Shown piece by piece: positions 25,773-33,848 of a stretch of 64,000 nucleotides of DNA. Position 1 is the stretch's first letter. Each line of letters begins with the position of its first letter. The DNA is from Actinoplanes flavus. Lineage in GTDB: Bacteria; Actinomycetota; Actinomycetes; Mycobacteriales; Micromonosporaceae. The stretch spans positions 44,968 through 108,967 of the forward strand of contig NZ_JAGFNS010000020.1 in assembly GCF_017592555.1 (NCBI RefSeq), given 5' to 3'. The notes under the pieces were generated by a model. That model did not search any database, was not told the DNA's origin, and saw nothing but the letters and a program-made list of their open reading frames with translations. A program made the translations under genes and the position numbers.

Positions 25773-26944
25773 GCGCGTTCCCGCGTGCGGCCGACCACGC
25801 CGGCGAACTGCCTCCCGAGTTCGGCCGGCTCCGCCGGGAGCAGCCGCTGTCCCGGGTCCGCCTCGCGGACGGCCGGACGGCCTGGCTGGTCACCCGCTAC
25901 GAGCACGTCCGGACGGTACTCGCCGGGGAGGGTTTCACCCGGGACATCCCGGGGGCCACGTCCGGCGCGGGAGCCGGGATCCGCACGGTCAACATGGACG
26001 GCCCGCCGCACACGCAGCTCCGCGGGCTGGTGGCCAAAGCCTTCACGGTACGCAACGTCGACCGCCGTCGCGCCCGGGTGGAGGATCTCACCGAACGCCT
26101 GCTCGACGACCTGGAGAAGGCCGGACCGCCCGCCGACCTGGTCGGTCATCTCGCGCGGCCGCTGCCGGCGCTCGTCATCGTCGAGGTGCTCGGCTTCCCC
26201 ACGGACGACCATGAGCTCCTGCACGGCTTGTCGAACCGCATCACCGCGCTGACCGGCGACGGCAGCGACCAGCGGGCGGCCTGGCAGGAGTTCGCCGCCT
26301 ACGTGGGCGGGCACGTCGCGGTGAAACGGGCGGCGCTGGCCGCCGGGGCATCGCCGGACTCGGACGTGCTCAGCACCCTCGTCCATGCCCTCGACGCCGG
26401 CGGCCGGCTCGTGCTCGAGGAGCTGGTGAACCTGACCATCGTGATCCTGGCGGGTGGCCTGGAGACCACCGGGACCTCGATCAGCGCCGGGCTGCTCCGG
26501 CTGCTCACCCACCCGGCCGAGCTCGGCCGGCTGCGCGCGGACCCGTCGCTGGTGGACACGGCGGTCGAGGAGATCCTGCGCTACCAGCCGGTCATCGACG
26601 TCAACCGGCTGCAGATCGCCACCGAAGACGTCCGGCTGGACGGCCGGCTGATCCGGGCCGGTGAGCTCGTCCAGATCTCGATCAACTCGGCCAACCGCGA
26701 CGAGGCCGTCTTCACCGGCGGCGGAAGCCTCGACGTGGGCCGGCTCCCGAACCCGCACATCGCCTTCGGCCACGGCGCCCATCACTGTCTCGGTGCGGCG
26801 CTCGCCCGCCTCGAGCTCCGGACCGCGCTCACCGCGGTGCTCCGCAGATTTCCGCGGCTCAGCCTCGCCGTACCGGTGGAGAGCCTGCGCTGGCGGGGCG
26901 GTCACGTCACCTTGGGCCTCGCCGAACTCCCCGTCACCTGGTGA
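25769..26944 (+). CDS. Cytochrome P450 (first of three)
   Basis: 391 residues from the ATG at 25769, coupled to the leader ORF by ATGA; longer frames upstream are not P450-like. Signatures: C-helix region NMDGPPHTQLRGLV, I-helix AGGLETTGTS, ExxR in EEILRY and heme loop FGHGAHHCLGAALARLE with the Cys ligand. It is a soluble CYP105/107-style bacterial P450 and needs a ferredoxin; the only one in the cluster is at 59611. As first gene of the terpenoid operon it probably oxidises the scaffold or an aromatic side unit; substrate unknown. Confidence 0.92.
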   Translation: MSAFPRAADHAGELPPEFGRLRREQPLSRVRLADGRTAWLVTRYEHVRTVLAGEGFTRDIPGATSGAGAGIRTVNMDGPPHTQLRGLVAKAFTVRNVDRRRARVEDLTERLLDDLEKAGPPADLVGHLARPLPALVIVEVLGFPTDDHELLHGLSNRITALTGDGSDQRAAWQEFAAYVGGHVAVKRAALAAGASPDSDVLSTLVHALDAGGRLVLEELVNLTIVILAGGLETTGTSISAGLLRLLTHPAELGRLRADPSLVDTAVEEILRYQPVIDVNRLQIATEDVRLDGRLIRAGELVQISINSANRDEAVFTGGGSLDVGRLPNPHIAFGHGAHHCLGAALARLELRTALTAVLRRFPRLSLAVPVESLRWRGGHVTLGLAELPVTW

Positions 26945-26982
26945 CCGCGTCCCCGCCGTCATAGCCGGAAGGAGGAACACCG

Positions 26983-27846
26983 TTGCTCGTCTGCCGATAC
27001 ACCGACGCGGGCCGGTACGGATACGGCCGCATCGACTCCGGGTCCGGCGGCACGCACCTCTCCCCGGTCCGCTACGACACCGCGGCCCGGAGCTGGGTCC
27101 CCGCGGGCGGACCGTCGCGCCCGCTCAGCGACGTCACACTGCTCGCGCCGGCCGAACCCACCAAGATCGTTTGCCTGGCCCTGAACTGGGCGGCCGGCGA
27201 TCGGCCCACCGGCGGCCCACTCCCCCGCGCGGCGGACTCCGCGGTGCTGCTCAAACCGTCCACCTCACTGATCGGGCCGGACAGCGCCGTCGTCCATCCG
27301 GGTCCGGACTGGGAACTGCGCCACGAGGCGGAACTCGCCGTGGTGATCGGAGTCCGCTGCTCCCGGGTCTCCGCCGCCCGCGCGCCCGACGTGATCGCCG
27401 GCTACACCGCGGCGAACGACATCACCGCGTACGCGCGCCGGACCCCGCAGAACGCGGACCGGCAACCCGTGTGGGCCAAACACTTCGACGGCTGCACTCC
27501 CCTGGGCCCCTGGCTCGCCACCGGTCTCGACCCGGCCGACGTCGTACTCAGCTGCCGGGTCGACGGTGAGCTCCGGCAACAGGCCGGCACCCGGGACCTG
27601 GTCGTTCCCGTGGCCGACGTGGTCGCGCTGGTCAGCGAGCACATGACGCTGCTGCCCGGCGACGTGGTGCTCACCGGGACCCCGCCGGGTTCCGGCCCGC
27701 TGCCGGCCGGCAGCCGGGTCGAGGTGTCGGCGACCGGCATCGGTGTCCTGCGCACCACGGTCGACGCGCCGTCCCGGCCCGGGGAGCGCCGCACGGCCGC
27801 TGCTCTCTCGACCTCCCTCGACGGAAAAGGACGGTGCCACCGATGA
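26983..27846 (+). CDS. Fumarylacetoacetate hydrolase (FAH) superfamily protein
   Basis: 287 residues from a TTG start supported by GGAAGGAGGAAC. The catalytic domain is about residues 50-265. The acidic metal ligands are in HEAELAVVIG and the family segment GYTAANDITAY follows, then KHFDGCTPLGPW and GDVVLTGTPPGSG. The superfamily hydrolyses C-C bonds in beta-diketo acids, decarboxylates oxaloacetate-like acids or isomerises catechol-derived products. Its place between a P450 and the prenyl synthase gene is unusual. It could process a diketone intermediate or supply a small acid unit; neither can be decided from sequence. The next gene starts at its stop (ATGA). Confidence 0.85.
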   Translation: MLVCRYTDAGRYGYGRIDSGSGGTHLSPVRYDTAARSWVPAGGPSRPLSDVTLLAPAEPTKIVCLALNWAAGDRPTGGPLPRAADSAVLLKPSTSLIGPDSAVVHPGPDWELRHEAELAVVIGVRCSRVSAARAPDVIAGYTAANDITAYARRTPQNADRQPVWAKHFDGCTPLGPWLATGLDPADVVLSCRVDGELRQQAGTRDLVVPVADVVALVSEHMTLLPGDVVLTGTPPGSGPLPAGSRVEVSATGIGVLRTTVDAPSRPGERRTAAALSTSLDGKGRCHR

Positions 27847-28859
27847 CAGCCACCGAGGAGCATTCCCGGGGCCGCCCCGGGACGCTCGCGTTCCCGGGCG
27901 ACGGCCGCCCGCTGCTCAGCGACCTGAGACGGATCTGGACGGCCGGCGACGACGACCCCCTGCGCCGGATCGCGGCGTACGCCCTGCTGCCGGCCGGCAA
28001 GCTGCTGCGGCCGCTGCTGGTGCTCGAGTCCGCCAAGTCGGTCGGCGGCTCGCCCGACGACCTGGGCGAACTCGCGCTCGCCGTGGAGTATCTGCACGTC
28101 GCCACCCTCATCCACGACGACATCATCGACGAGGACGACATCCGTCGCGGCCGGCCCGCCGTGCACGCCGCTTTCGGCACGCCGGACGCCATCGTGACCG
28201 GTGACGGGCTCCTGCTGCAGGCTTTCGCCGCGCTGACCCGGGTGAGCCCGGCCGGTGTCACCGACACCGCGCTGAGGTCGGCGGTCGCCGTCCTCGCGGA
28301 CGCCGGCATCGACCTGTGCCGCGGGCAGCTGCGGGAGGCCGAGCTCACCGGCGACCTGCACTGCTCGACCGAGCAGTACCTGACGATGGCACGGTTGAAG
28401 ACCGGGGTGCTGTTCGAGGCGTCGTGCCGGATCGGGGCGATCCTCGGAGGCGGCCCGCCCGCGTGGGTGGACGCGCTCGGCACGTTCGGCGTCCATCTCG
28501 GTGTCGCCTTCCAGATCCGGGACGACCTGCTCGGCTTCGACGACAACGCCGAGCTCGTGGGCAAGCCCAACGAGAGCGATGTGGCGAACCGGCGCCCGAC
28601 CCTGCCCATGTTGCTGGCCTACCAGAGCGCCGGCGCCGACGACCGGGACCTGCTCGAGAGGGCCTTCCGCGGCGAGCTGAGCGGGGTGCGGGCGTTTCCG
28701 GAGGTACGCCGGATCGTCGAGGAGACGGGCGCTCGCGCGGCGGCCGAGTGGCACGCCGCGGATCTGATCGACCGTGCCAAGCGGGCCCTCGCACCACTGC
28801 CCGGGAACGGCGCCGTCCTGACCGCGATCGCCGACTACGCCCGCGAGCGAGGGCACTGA
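27843..28859 (+). CDS. trans-Polyprenyl diphosphate synthase
   Basis: 338 residues from the ATG at 27843, which overlaps the previous stop; a GTG at 27834 is possible but too near its AAGG. Both Asp-rich motifs are intact: HDDIIDEDD (first) and RDDLLGFDDN (second), with the Lys/Arg diphosphate residues (PAGKLLRPLL, RRGRPA). It condenses IPP with allylic diphosphates. The residues before the first motif are small (Ala and Thr at minus 5 and minus 4), which in this family permits chains of C20 or longer, so GGPP is the simplest guess but C25 or longer is open. It feeds the UbiA and cyclase-like enzymes encoded next. Confidence 0.92.
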   Translation: MTATEEHSRGRPGTLAFPGDGRPLLSDLRRIWTAGDDDPLRRIAAYALLPAGKLLRPLLVLESAKSVGGSPDDLGELALAVEYLHVATLIHDDIIDEDDIRRGRPAVHAAFGTPDAIVTGDGLLLQAFAALTRVSPAGVTDTALRSAVAVLADAGIDLCRGQLREAELTGDLHCSTEQYLTMARLKTGVLFEASCRIGAILGGGPPAWVDALGTFGVHLGVAFQIRDDLLGFDDNAELVGKPNESDVANRRPTLPMLLAYQSAGADDRDLLERAFRGELSGVRAFPEVRRIVEETGARAAAEWHAADLIDRAKRALAPLPGNGAVLTAIADYARERGH

Positions 28860-28861
28860 TC

Positions 28862-29902
28862 GTGCGCCGGGTCACGACGACGTTCGCCGCCCATGTCCGC
28901 ACGTGGCGGCCGTACACGCTCTGGTATGTCGGTCTGGTGGGGTTGGCGGGTGCGGCTCTCGCGGCCGACCGGCCCACCGTCGCCCGGCTGGCGGCCGCGT
29001 GGCTGGTTCCGACGCTCGTCTGGATCGCGGCGCACTACCTCGGCGACTACCTCGACCGTGACCTGGACGCGATCGCCAAACCCCAGCGGCCGATCCCCTC
29101 CGGGCAGATGCGGCCGGGGACCGCTCTCGGATGCGGCGTGGCCCTGGCCGTCGGGGCGGGCGCGGTGGCCCTGGCCGTGAACTGGCGCGTCCTTCTGGTG
29201 TTCCTGGCGGGCATCGGCGGCGCGGTCGCCTACAACGGCTTCTTCAAGGCCCGGGGCATCTGGGGCAACCTCGTGCGGGGTTCGCTCACCGGCGCCGCCT
29301 TCCTCTGCGGTGAGCTGATGACCGCCCCGGCCCCGGTCCCGCGGCTGCTGCCGTTCGTGCTCGCCTTCTGCCTGCACGACACCGCGTCCAATCTCGTCGG
29401 CGCGCTGCGCGACGTCGACGGGGACCGGGCGGGAGGTTATCGCACCTTCGCGGTACGCCATGGGCTGCGCCGAGGAGTGTGGACCTCCGCCGGTCTCTAC
29501 GCCGCGAGCATCGCCGCCGTGGTGACCGGGCTTCTGCTCGTGCCGCGGCACGACCGGTTCTCCGGCGTTCTGCTCGTCGTCGCGACGGGCCTCGGTTGTC
29601 ATGCCTGGGCACCGCTGGTACGGGCCGGGGACGCCCTGTCCGCCCGGACGGCGCTGCGGTCGCACGCGACGCTCGTCGTCGAACGGGTCGTCCTGGCCGC
29701 CGCGGTGCTGGTTCCGGGCCTGGGCGCGCCGGTCACGGCGGCTCTCGTCACGCCGATGCTGCTGGTCACCGCCGCGAGTCAACGGCTGATGCGGACACGA
29801 CACGAGTTCACCCCCGCCGCCCGGCCGGTCCTCTGGTCCGCCGTGACATCCGCGCGGCGCCCGGCCCGGACGATCGCCCCCATGAAGGAGAAGCAGCCGT
29901 GA
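28862..29902 (+). CDS. UbiA-family membrane prenyltransferase or terpene cyclase
   Basis: 346 residues from a GTG three bases after the previous stop. About eight hydrophobic helices. Both diphosphate-binding Asp motifs are present: GDYLDRDLDAIAKPQRPIPSG (residues about 59-79) and LRDVDGDRAGGYRTFAV. Typical UbiA proteins have Asn where this has Gly at the first motif (NDYxxD). The family transfers prenyl groups to aromatic or other acceptors, and some members are membrane terpene cyclases. The cluster also encodes a squalene-cyclase-like protein, so UbiA could either ionise the prenyl diphosphate in a cyclisation or attach the chain to an acceptor. Its stop overlaps the next GTG (GTGA). Confidence 0.87.
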   Translation: MRRVTTTFAAHVRTWRPYTLWYVGLVGLAGAALAADRPTVARLAAAWLVPTLVWIAAHYLGDYLDRDLDAIAKPQRPIPSGQMRPGTALGCGVALAVGAGAVALAVNWRVLLVFLAGIGGAVAYNGFFKARGIWGNLVRGSLTGAAFLCGELMTAPAPVPRLLPFVLAFCLHDTASNLVGALRDVDGDRAGGYRTFAVRHGLRRGVWTSAGLYAASIAAVVTGLLLVPRHDRFSGVLLVVATGLGCHAWAPLVRAGDALSARTALRSHATLVVERVVLAAAVLVPGLGAPVTAALVTPMLLVTAASQRLMRTRHEFTPAARPVLWSAVTSARRPARTIAPMKEKQP

Positions 29903-31596
29903 GCTCCCCGGTGAACGATCAGGTGGACGGCGCCGTCGGGCGCGCGGCCGACGCCCTGTTCGCGGTACAGCGCGCCGAGGGTTCCTGGCCCAATCGCCGG
30001 CCCACCGCCGTGCTGGGCACGGCGGGTGCGGCGATCGCCCTGCATCTGGCCGACCGCGACCGCTCGGCCGGCCTGACCGCGCGCGCGGTCCACTGGCTGG
30101 GCGAGGCGCAGAACCCGGACGGCGGCTGGGGTGGTGTCGCCGGAGCGCCCTCGCAGGTGATCCCCACGGTGATCGCGGCGTCCGCGCTGCGGATCATCGC
30201 GCCGGAGACGACCCACGACCGGGTCCGCCGCGCGCTGGACCTGGTGCACGCCGACGGCGGGCCGACCGCCCTGAACGACGCCGGCATGGCGCACATGGCG
30301 TCGGCCTTCCTGACCCTGGCCGGGCTGCCGGCCGCGGGCGGCGCCCGCCGTATCCCGCTGGAGCTTCTGCTGCTCCCGGCACGACTGTGGCGTGCCCGGC
30401 TGTCGTTCCGGATGGCCCCGTTCGTCGCCATGGCGTTCATGCAGTCGCGGGGCCGTCCGGTGCGGGGCCCGCGCCGGCTCGCCCGGCGCGCCGGGTTGCG
30501 CCTGCTGAGCCGGATGGAACGACAGGAGAACGATCCCGGCGGGTACGGCGGCGACAACTGGCTGGTGGCCGTGGTCTGCATCGGCCTGGTCAGCGCCGGG
30601 GCACCGCAGGAGATGATCGCCCGTACCGTGGACTACCTGCGGGCCAACGTCCATCCCGACGGCTCCTGGCACATCATGCAGGGACTCGACGTCATCGGCG
30701 GGGCGTACGTCGCCCGCGGGCTGGCCGACGCCGGGTACACCGGCGACGCCCGCCTCGCCGCGGCCCGCCGGTGGTTGCGCGGCTGCCAGCAGTCCGAGGC
30801 CTTTCCGCTGTACGCCAGCCCGCCCGGCGGATGGGGCTGGGAGGGCCCCCGCGGCTGGCCCAACATCCTCGACAGCGCCAGTGTCCTCGCCGCCCTCGTC
30901 GTGGCCGGCGGCGAGGAGCCCGGCGAGGTGACGCGCCTGGGGCTGCGCTGGCTGGTGTCGCGCCAGGACCGCTCCGGCTCGTGGGGGACCTTCGTGCCCG
31001 ACACCACGCTGCGCAATGACGGGCCGTGCCCGTACGTGACCGCGGCCTGTCTCGAGACGCTGATCGACAGCGGCGCCGCCGGCGATCCGGCCGTTCGCCG
31101 CGGCCTCGACTGGCTGCTCGGCCGGCAGCGGCCCGACGGCACCTACGAGGCGCTCTGGTACCGGGGGCCGGTGCCGGGCACCGCGATGGCGCTCGCCGCC
31201 TTCGGCCGGGCCGGGATGGCCGGGCACCCCGGCGCCCGCCGGGCCCGCGACGCCCTGCTGAGGGCCCAGTTGCCGGACGGCGGATGGGGCCCCGGGGACA
31301 CCGGCGTGCCCGGCGACGATCCCACCGGCACCGTCGAGGAGACCGCCTGGGCGGTGCGCGCCCTGCTGGTCTCCGGGATGCCCGCGGACGACCCGAGGAT
31401 CCGCCGGGGGGTGGCGTTCATCGTGGCGGCGCAACGCCCGGACGGGCTCTGGCCGGCGGCGCCGGTCTGCATGCACATCCGGGACGCGGCCTACTACGTG
31501 GACGGCTTGATCGTCGACGGGCTGAGCCTGCGGGCTCTCGGCGCCTATCGTGCCGCCCGGCACGCCGCCGCCGTCGCCGGCAGCGAGGTGTCATGA
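29899..31596 (+). CDS. Squalene/hopene-cyclase-like protein with altered acid motif
   Basis: 565 residues from a GTG with GAAGGAG upstream, overlapping the UbiA stop. It has QW-type repeats throughout (QNPDGGWGG, GSWHIMQG, GGWGWEGP, RQDRSGSWG, QLPDGGWGPGD, QRPDGLWP) and the two-barrel length of class II triterpene cyclases. At the place of the DXDDTA acid motif it reads N-I-L-D-S-A (residues 322-327): the first Asp is Asn and the central general-acid Asp is Leu, leaving only Asp325. It therefore probably does not start cyclisation by protonating an alkene in the standard way. The epoxidase gene follows with an ATGA overlap, so an epoxide substrate is plausible. It is the best candidate for forming the polycyclic core. 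Confidence 0.85.
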   Translation: MSSPVNDQVDGAVGRAADALFAVQRAEGSWPNRRPTAVLGTAGAAIALHLADRDRSAGLTARAVHWLGEAQNPDGGWGGVAGAPSQVIPTVIAASALRIIAPETTHDRVRRALDLVHADGGPTALNDAGMAHMASAFLTLAGLPAAGGARRIPLELLLLPARLWRARLSFRMAPFVAMAFMQSRGRPVRGPRRLARRAGLRLLSRMERQENDPGGYGGDNWLVAVVCIGLVSAGAPQEMIARTVDYLRANVHPDGSWHIMQGLDVIGGAYVARGLADAGYTGDARLAAARRWLRGCQQSEAFPLYASPPGGWGWEGPRGWPNILDSASVLAALVVAGGEEPGEVTRLGLRWLVSRQDRSGSWGTFVPDTTLRNDGPCPYVTAACLETLIDSGAAGDPAVRRGLDWLLGRQRPDGTYEALWYRGPVPGTAMALAAFGRAGMAGHPGARRARDALLRAQLPDGGWGPGDTGVPGDDPTGTVEETAWAVRALLVSGMPADDPRIRRGVAFIVAAQRPDGLWPAAPVCMHIRDAAYYVDGLIVDGLSLRALGAYRAARHAAAVAGSEVS

Positions 31597-32867
31597 CACC
31601 GCCGACCGACACCGACGTCGTGGTCTGCGGCGCGGGGGTGGCCGGCCTCGCCGCGGCCCGCGCCCTCGGCCGGCTCGGCCTGCGGGTGACGCTGATCGAG
31701 AAGAAGCGCCGGCAGCCGCCCGTGGCGAAGGGTGAGGTGCTGCAACCCGGATCGCTCGACATCCTCGACGGCTGGGACGTGCTGCACCGGCTCGAATCCC
31801 GGGACGCCGTGCGCCTGGACCGGCTCGCCGTCCGCACGGCCGACGGCCACGACCTGGCGACCATGGATTTCACCGCGCTCGACTGCGCACGCCCGTGGAT
31901 GCTCGCCCACGACTACACCGTCATCCTGGACTGCCTGGAGGAGGCTCTCGGCTCGAACGTGCGCCGGCACCGGGGCGTCCTCGCGGAGGAGCTGATGCGC
32001 GACGGCGACGGGCGCGTCACCGGGGTGCACGTCTCCCAGGACCGGCGACGGCATTCGATCCGGGCCCGGCTGGTGGTGGCCGCCGACGGCATGTCGTCGC
32101 GTCTGCGGCGGCTGGCCGGCCTGACGGCGGAGCCGGTGGCGTACGGCCACAAACTGCTGTCGTTCGAGCTCACCGACGCCCCGGCCGGCGCCGCCGAGGT
32201 GTCCGCGCACATCACCCGCCGGGGCCTCGTCATGGTCTATCCCCTGCCGCACCGCCGCACCCGCGTCTACGTCCAGGTGGGCCCGGACGAGTTGCGGGGC
32301 ATGACGGGCACCTGCCTGAAGGAGTGGTGCGACGGCTTGGTGGCCGACGTACCCGTCCTCGAGCCGCTGACCGACGCGCTCCAGAGCGGCCTGGCGCACC
32401 GGCAGGTGCTTCCCGTCTGGCGGTACTGTGCGGCTTCCCTGGTCGGTCCCGGCTTCGCCCTGGTCGGCGAGGCCGCGCACGGCGTACATCCGTTGTCGGC
32501 CCAGGGCATGAACACCGCGATCGGTGACGCTCACGACCTCGCGAACCGGCTGGCCGGGATCGATGCCGGACGTCCGGACGCGGTCGACGGCGCGCTGCTG
32601 GCCTACCAGCACGCGCGGGCCCGGCGGATCAAGGACGTCCACGTGATGAGCCACAACGCCGCACGGATGATCACGCAGACCTCGTGGGCCGGCCGGTTGC
32701 TGGGCCGCCGCCTGCTGAGCCGCACCGGGCGCAACCCCCGGCTGTCGCACCTCACCGCGTACAACATGTCCGGCCTCGGCATGCGCCCGCTGAACGTGGT
32801 GGACCGGCTGGTCCAGCTGGGCGCACTCCCCGAGACCCGCGGCCGCTCACCCATGCCTCTCCCGTGA
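31593..32867 (+). CDS. FAD-dependent monooxygenase, squalene-epoxidase-like
   Basis: 424 residues, start overlapping the cyclase stop. FAD motifs: GAGVAGLAAARALGRLG near the N-terminus, the GEVLQPGSLDIL segment typical of squalene epoxidases, a DG motif in VVAADGMSSRLRRLAG, and the GD-type motif LVGEAAHGVHPLSAQGMN. The family adds one oxygen using FAD and NAD(P)H. Adjacent to a cyclase-like gene in a terpenoid operon, the likely role is epoxidation of the terminal alkene of the prenyl chain before cyclisation. A hydroxylase or ketone-forming role on an aromatic unit remains possible. Confidence 0.88.
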   Translation: MTPPTDTDVVVCGAGVAGLAAARALGRLGLRVTLIEKKRRQPPVAKGEVLQPGSLDILDGWDVLHRLESRDAVRLDRLAVRTADGHDLATMDFTALDCARPWMLAHDYTVILDCLEEALGSNVRRHRGVLAEELMRDGDGRVTGVHVSQDRRRHSIRARLVVAADGMSSRLRRLAGLTAEPVAYGHKLLSFELTDAPAGAAEVSAHITRRGLVMVYPLPHRRTRVYVQVGPDELRGMTGTCLKEWCDGLVADVPVLEPLTDALQSGLAHRQVLPVWRYCAASLVGPGFALVGEAAHGVHPLSAQGMNTAIGDAHDLANRLAGIDAGRPDAVDGALLAYQHARARRIKDVHVMSHNAARMITQTSWAGRLLGRRLLSRTGRNPRLSHLTAYNMSGLGMRPLNVVDRLVQLGALPETRGRSPMPLP

Positions 32868-32917
32868 CCGGCCCGGAGCGGGCCCGCGGAAACGAGAAGA
32901 CCGGAAAGGAACCGCAG

Positions 32918-33784
32918 ATGTCCGACACACTCAAGACCGCTTTCGAGGTGACGCCGCTGACCGGTGCGCTCGGGGCGACGGTTCGCGGCCTGAGGCTCGC
33001 GGAGATCACCGACGAGGATTTCGCCGAGCTGCGCCGGCTGCTCCTGCAACACCTGGTGCTGTTCCTCCCCGACCAGCAGGACTGGGCGCCCGAGTCCCGG
33101 GTCGCCTTCGGGCGCCGGTTCGGCGAGCTGGAGGTGCATCCGTACCTCCCGCACCTCGACGGCCACCCGGAGATCCAGATCATCGACTCCGAGCAGGACG
33201 GCAAGATCCCGATCTGGCACACCGACATGACGTACTCGCCCAACCCTCCGGTCGGATCGGTGTTGCAGATCATCCGGACCCCCGGGCACGGCGGCGACAC
33301 CATGTGGTCCAACCAGTATCTGGCGTACGAGTCGCTGTCGGCGCCGCTTCGCGATCTGCTCGACGGGCTGACCGCGATCCACGCCATCCACATTCCCGGC
33401 CTCGACAGCCGGGCGGAGCACCCGGTCGTACGGACGCATCCGGAGACGGGCCGGCGTGCGCTCTTCGTCAACCGGGCGCACACGTCGCACATCGTGCAGC
33501 TCAGCCGCAACGAGAGCGACGCGCTCCTGCAGTACCTCACCGAGTTCGCCACATCGCCCCAGTTCACGTGCCGCTATCGATGGACCGCCGGTGACGTCGC
33601 GATCTGGGACAACCGGGTCACCCAGCACTACGCGGTGGACGACTACGCGCAGAAGCGCACCGGGCTGCGGGTCGTCGTTCTGGGTGACGACCCGACCGGC
33701 GGCGAGCCGCGCTGGCCGGCGTACGAGCCGGCGCCGGGCGAGCGGTACGCGCCGAACCGGATGAACGCCAAAGAGTCGTACTGA
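32918..33784 (+). CDS. Fe(II)/2-oxoglutarate dioxygenase, TauD/TfdA family
   Basis: 288 residues; ATG with GGAAAGGA upstream. The metal triad is visible as HTD in IPIWHTDMTYS and a distal His in VTQHYAVDDY, with the 2-oxoglutarate Arg in QKRTGLRVVV. Cofactor-binding segments are intact, so it is predicted active. Family members hydroxylate, desaturate or rearrange small substrates. From memory a related dioxygenase (PlaO1) acts in phenalinolactone lactone formation, so a similar late oxidation of the terpenoid is a fair inference. It sits between the epoxidase and the dxs gene. Confidence 0.9.
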   Translation: MSDTLKTAFEVTPLTGALGATVRGLRLAEITDEDFAELRRLLLQHLVLFLPDQQDWAPESRVAFGRRFGELEVHPYLPHLDGHPEIQIIDSEQDGKIPIWHTDMTYSPNPPVGSVLQIIRTPGHGGDTMWSNQYLAYESLSAPLRDLLDGLTAIHAIHIPGLDSRAEHPVVRTHPETGRRALFVNRAHTSHIVQLSRNESDALLQYLTEFATSPQFTCRYRWTAGDVAIWDNRVTQHYAVDDYAQKRTGLRVVVLGDDPTGGEPRWPAYEPAPGERYAPNRMNAKESY

Positions 33785-33848
33785 CCTCGATCCGAACGAC
33801 CGCCGACCCCGCGACGACGGCCGATCCGTCAACCAGAGGGAGTGAAAC

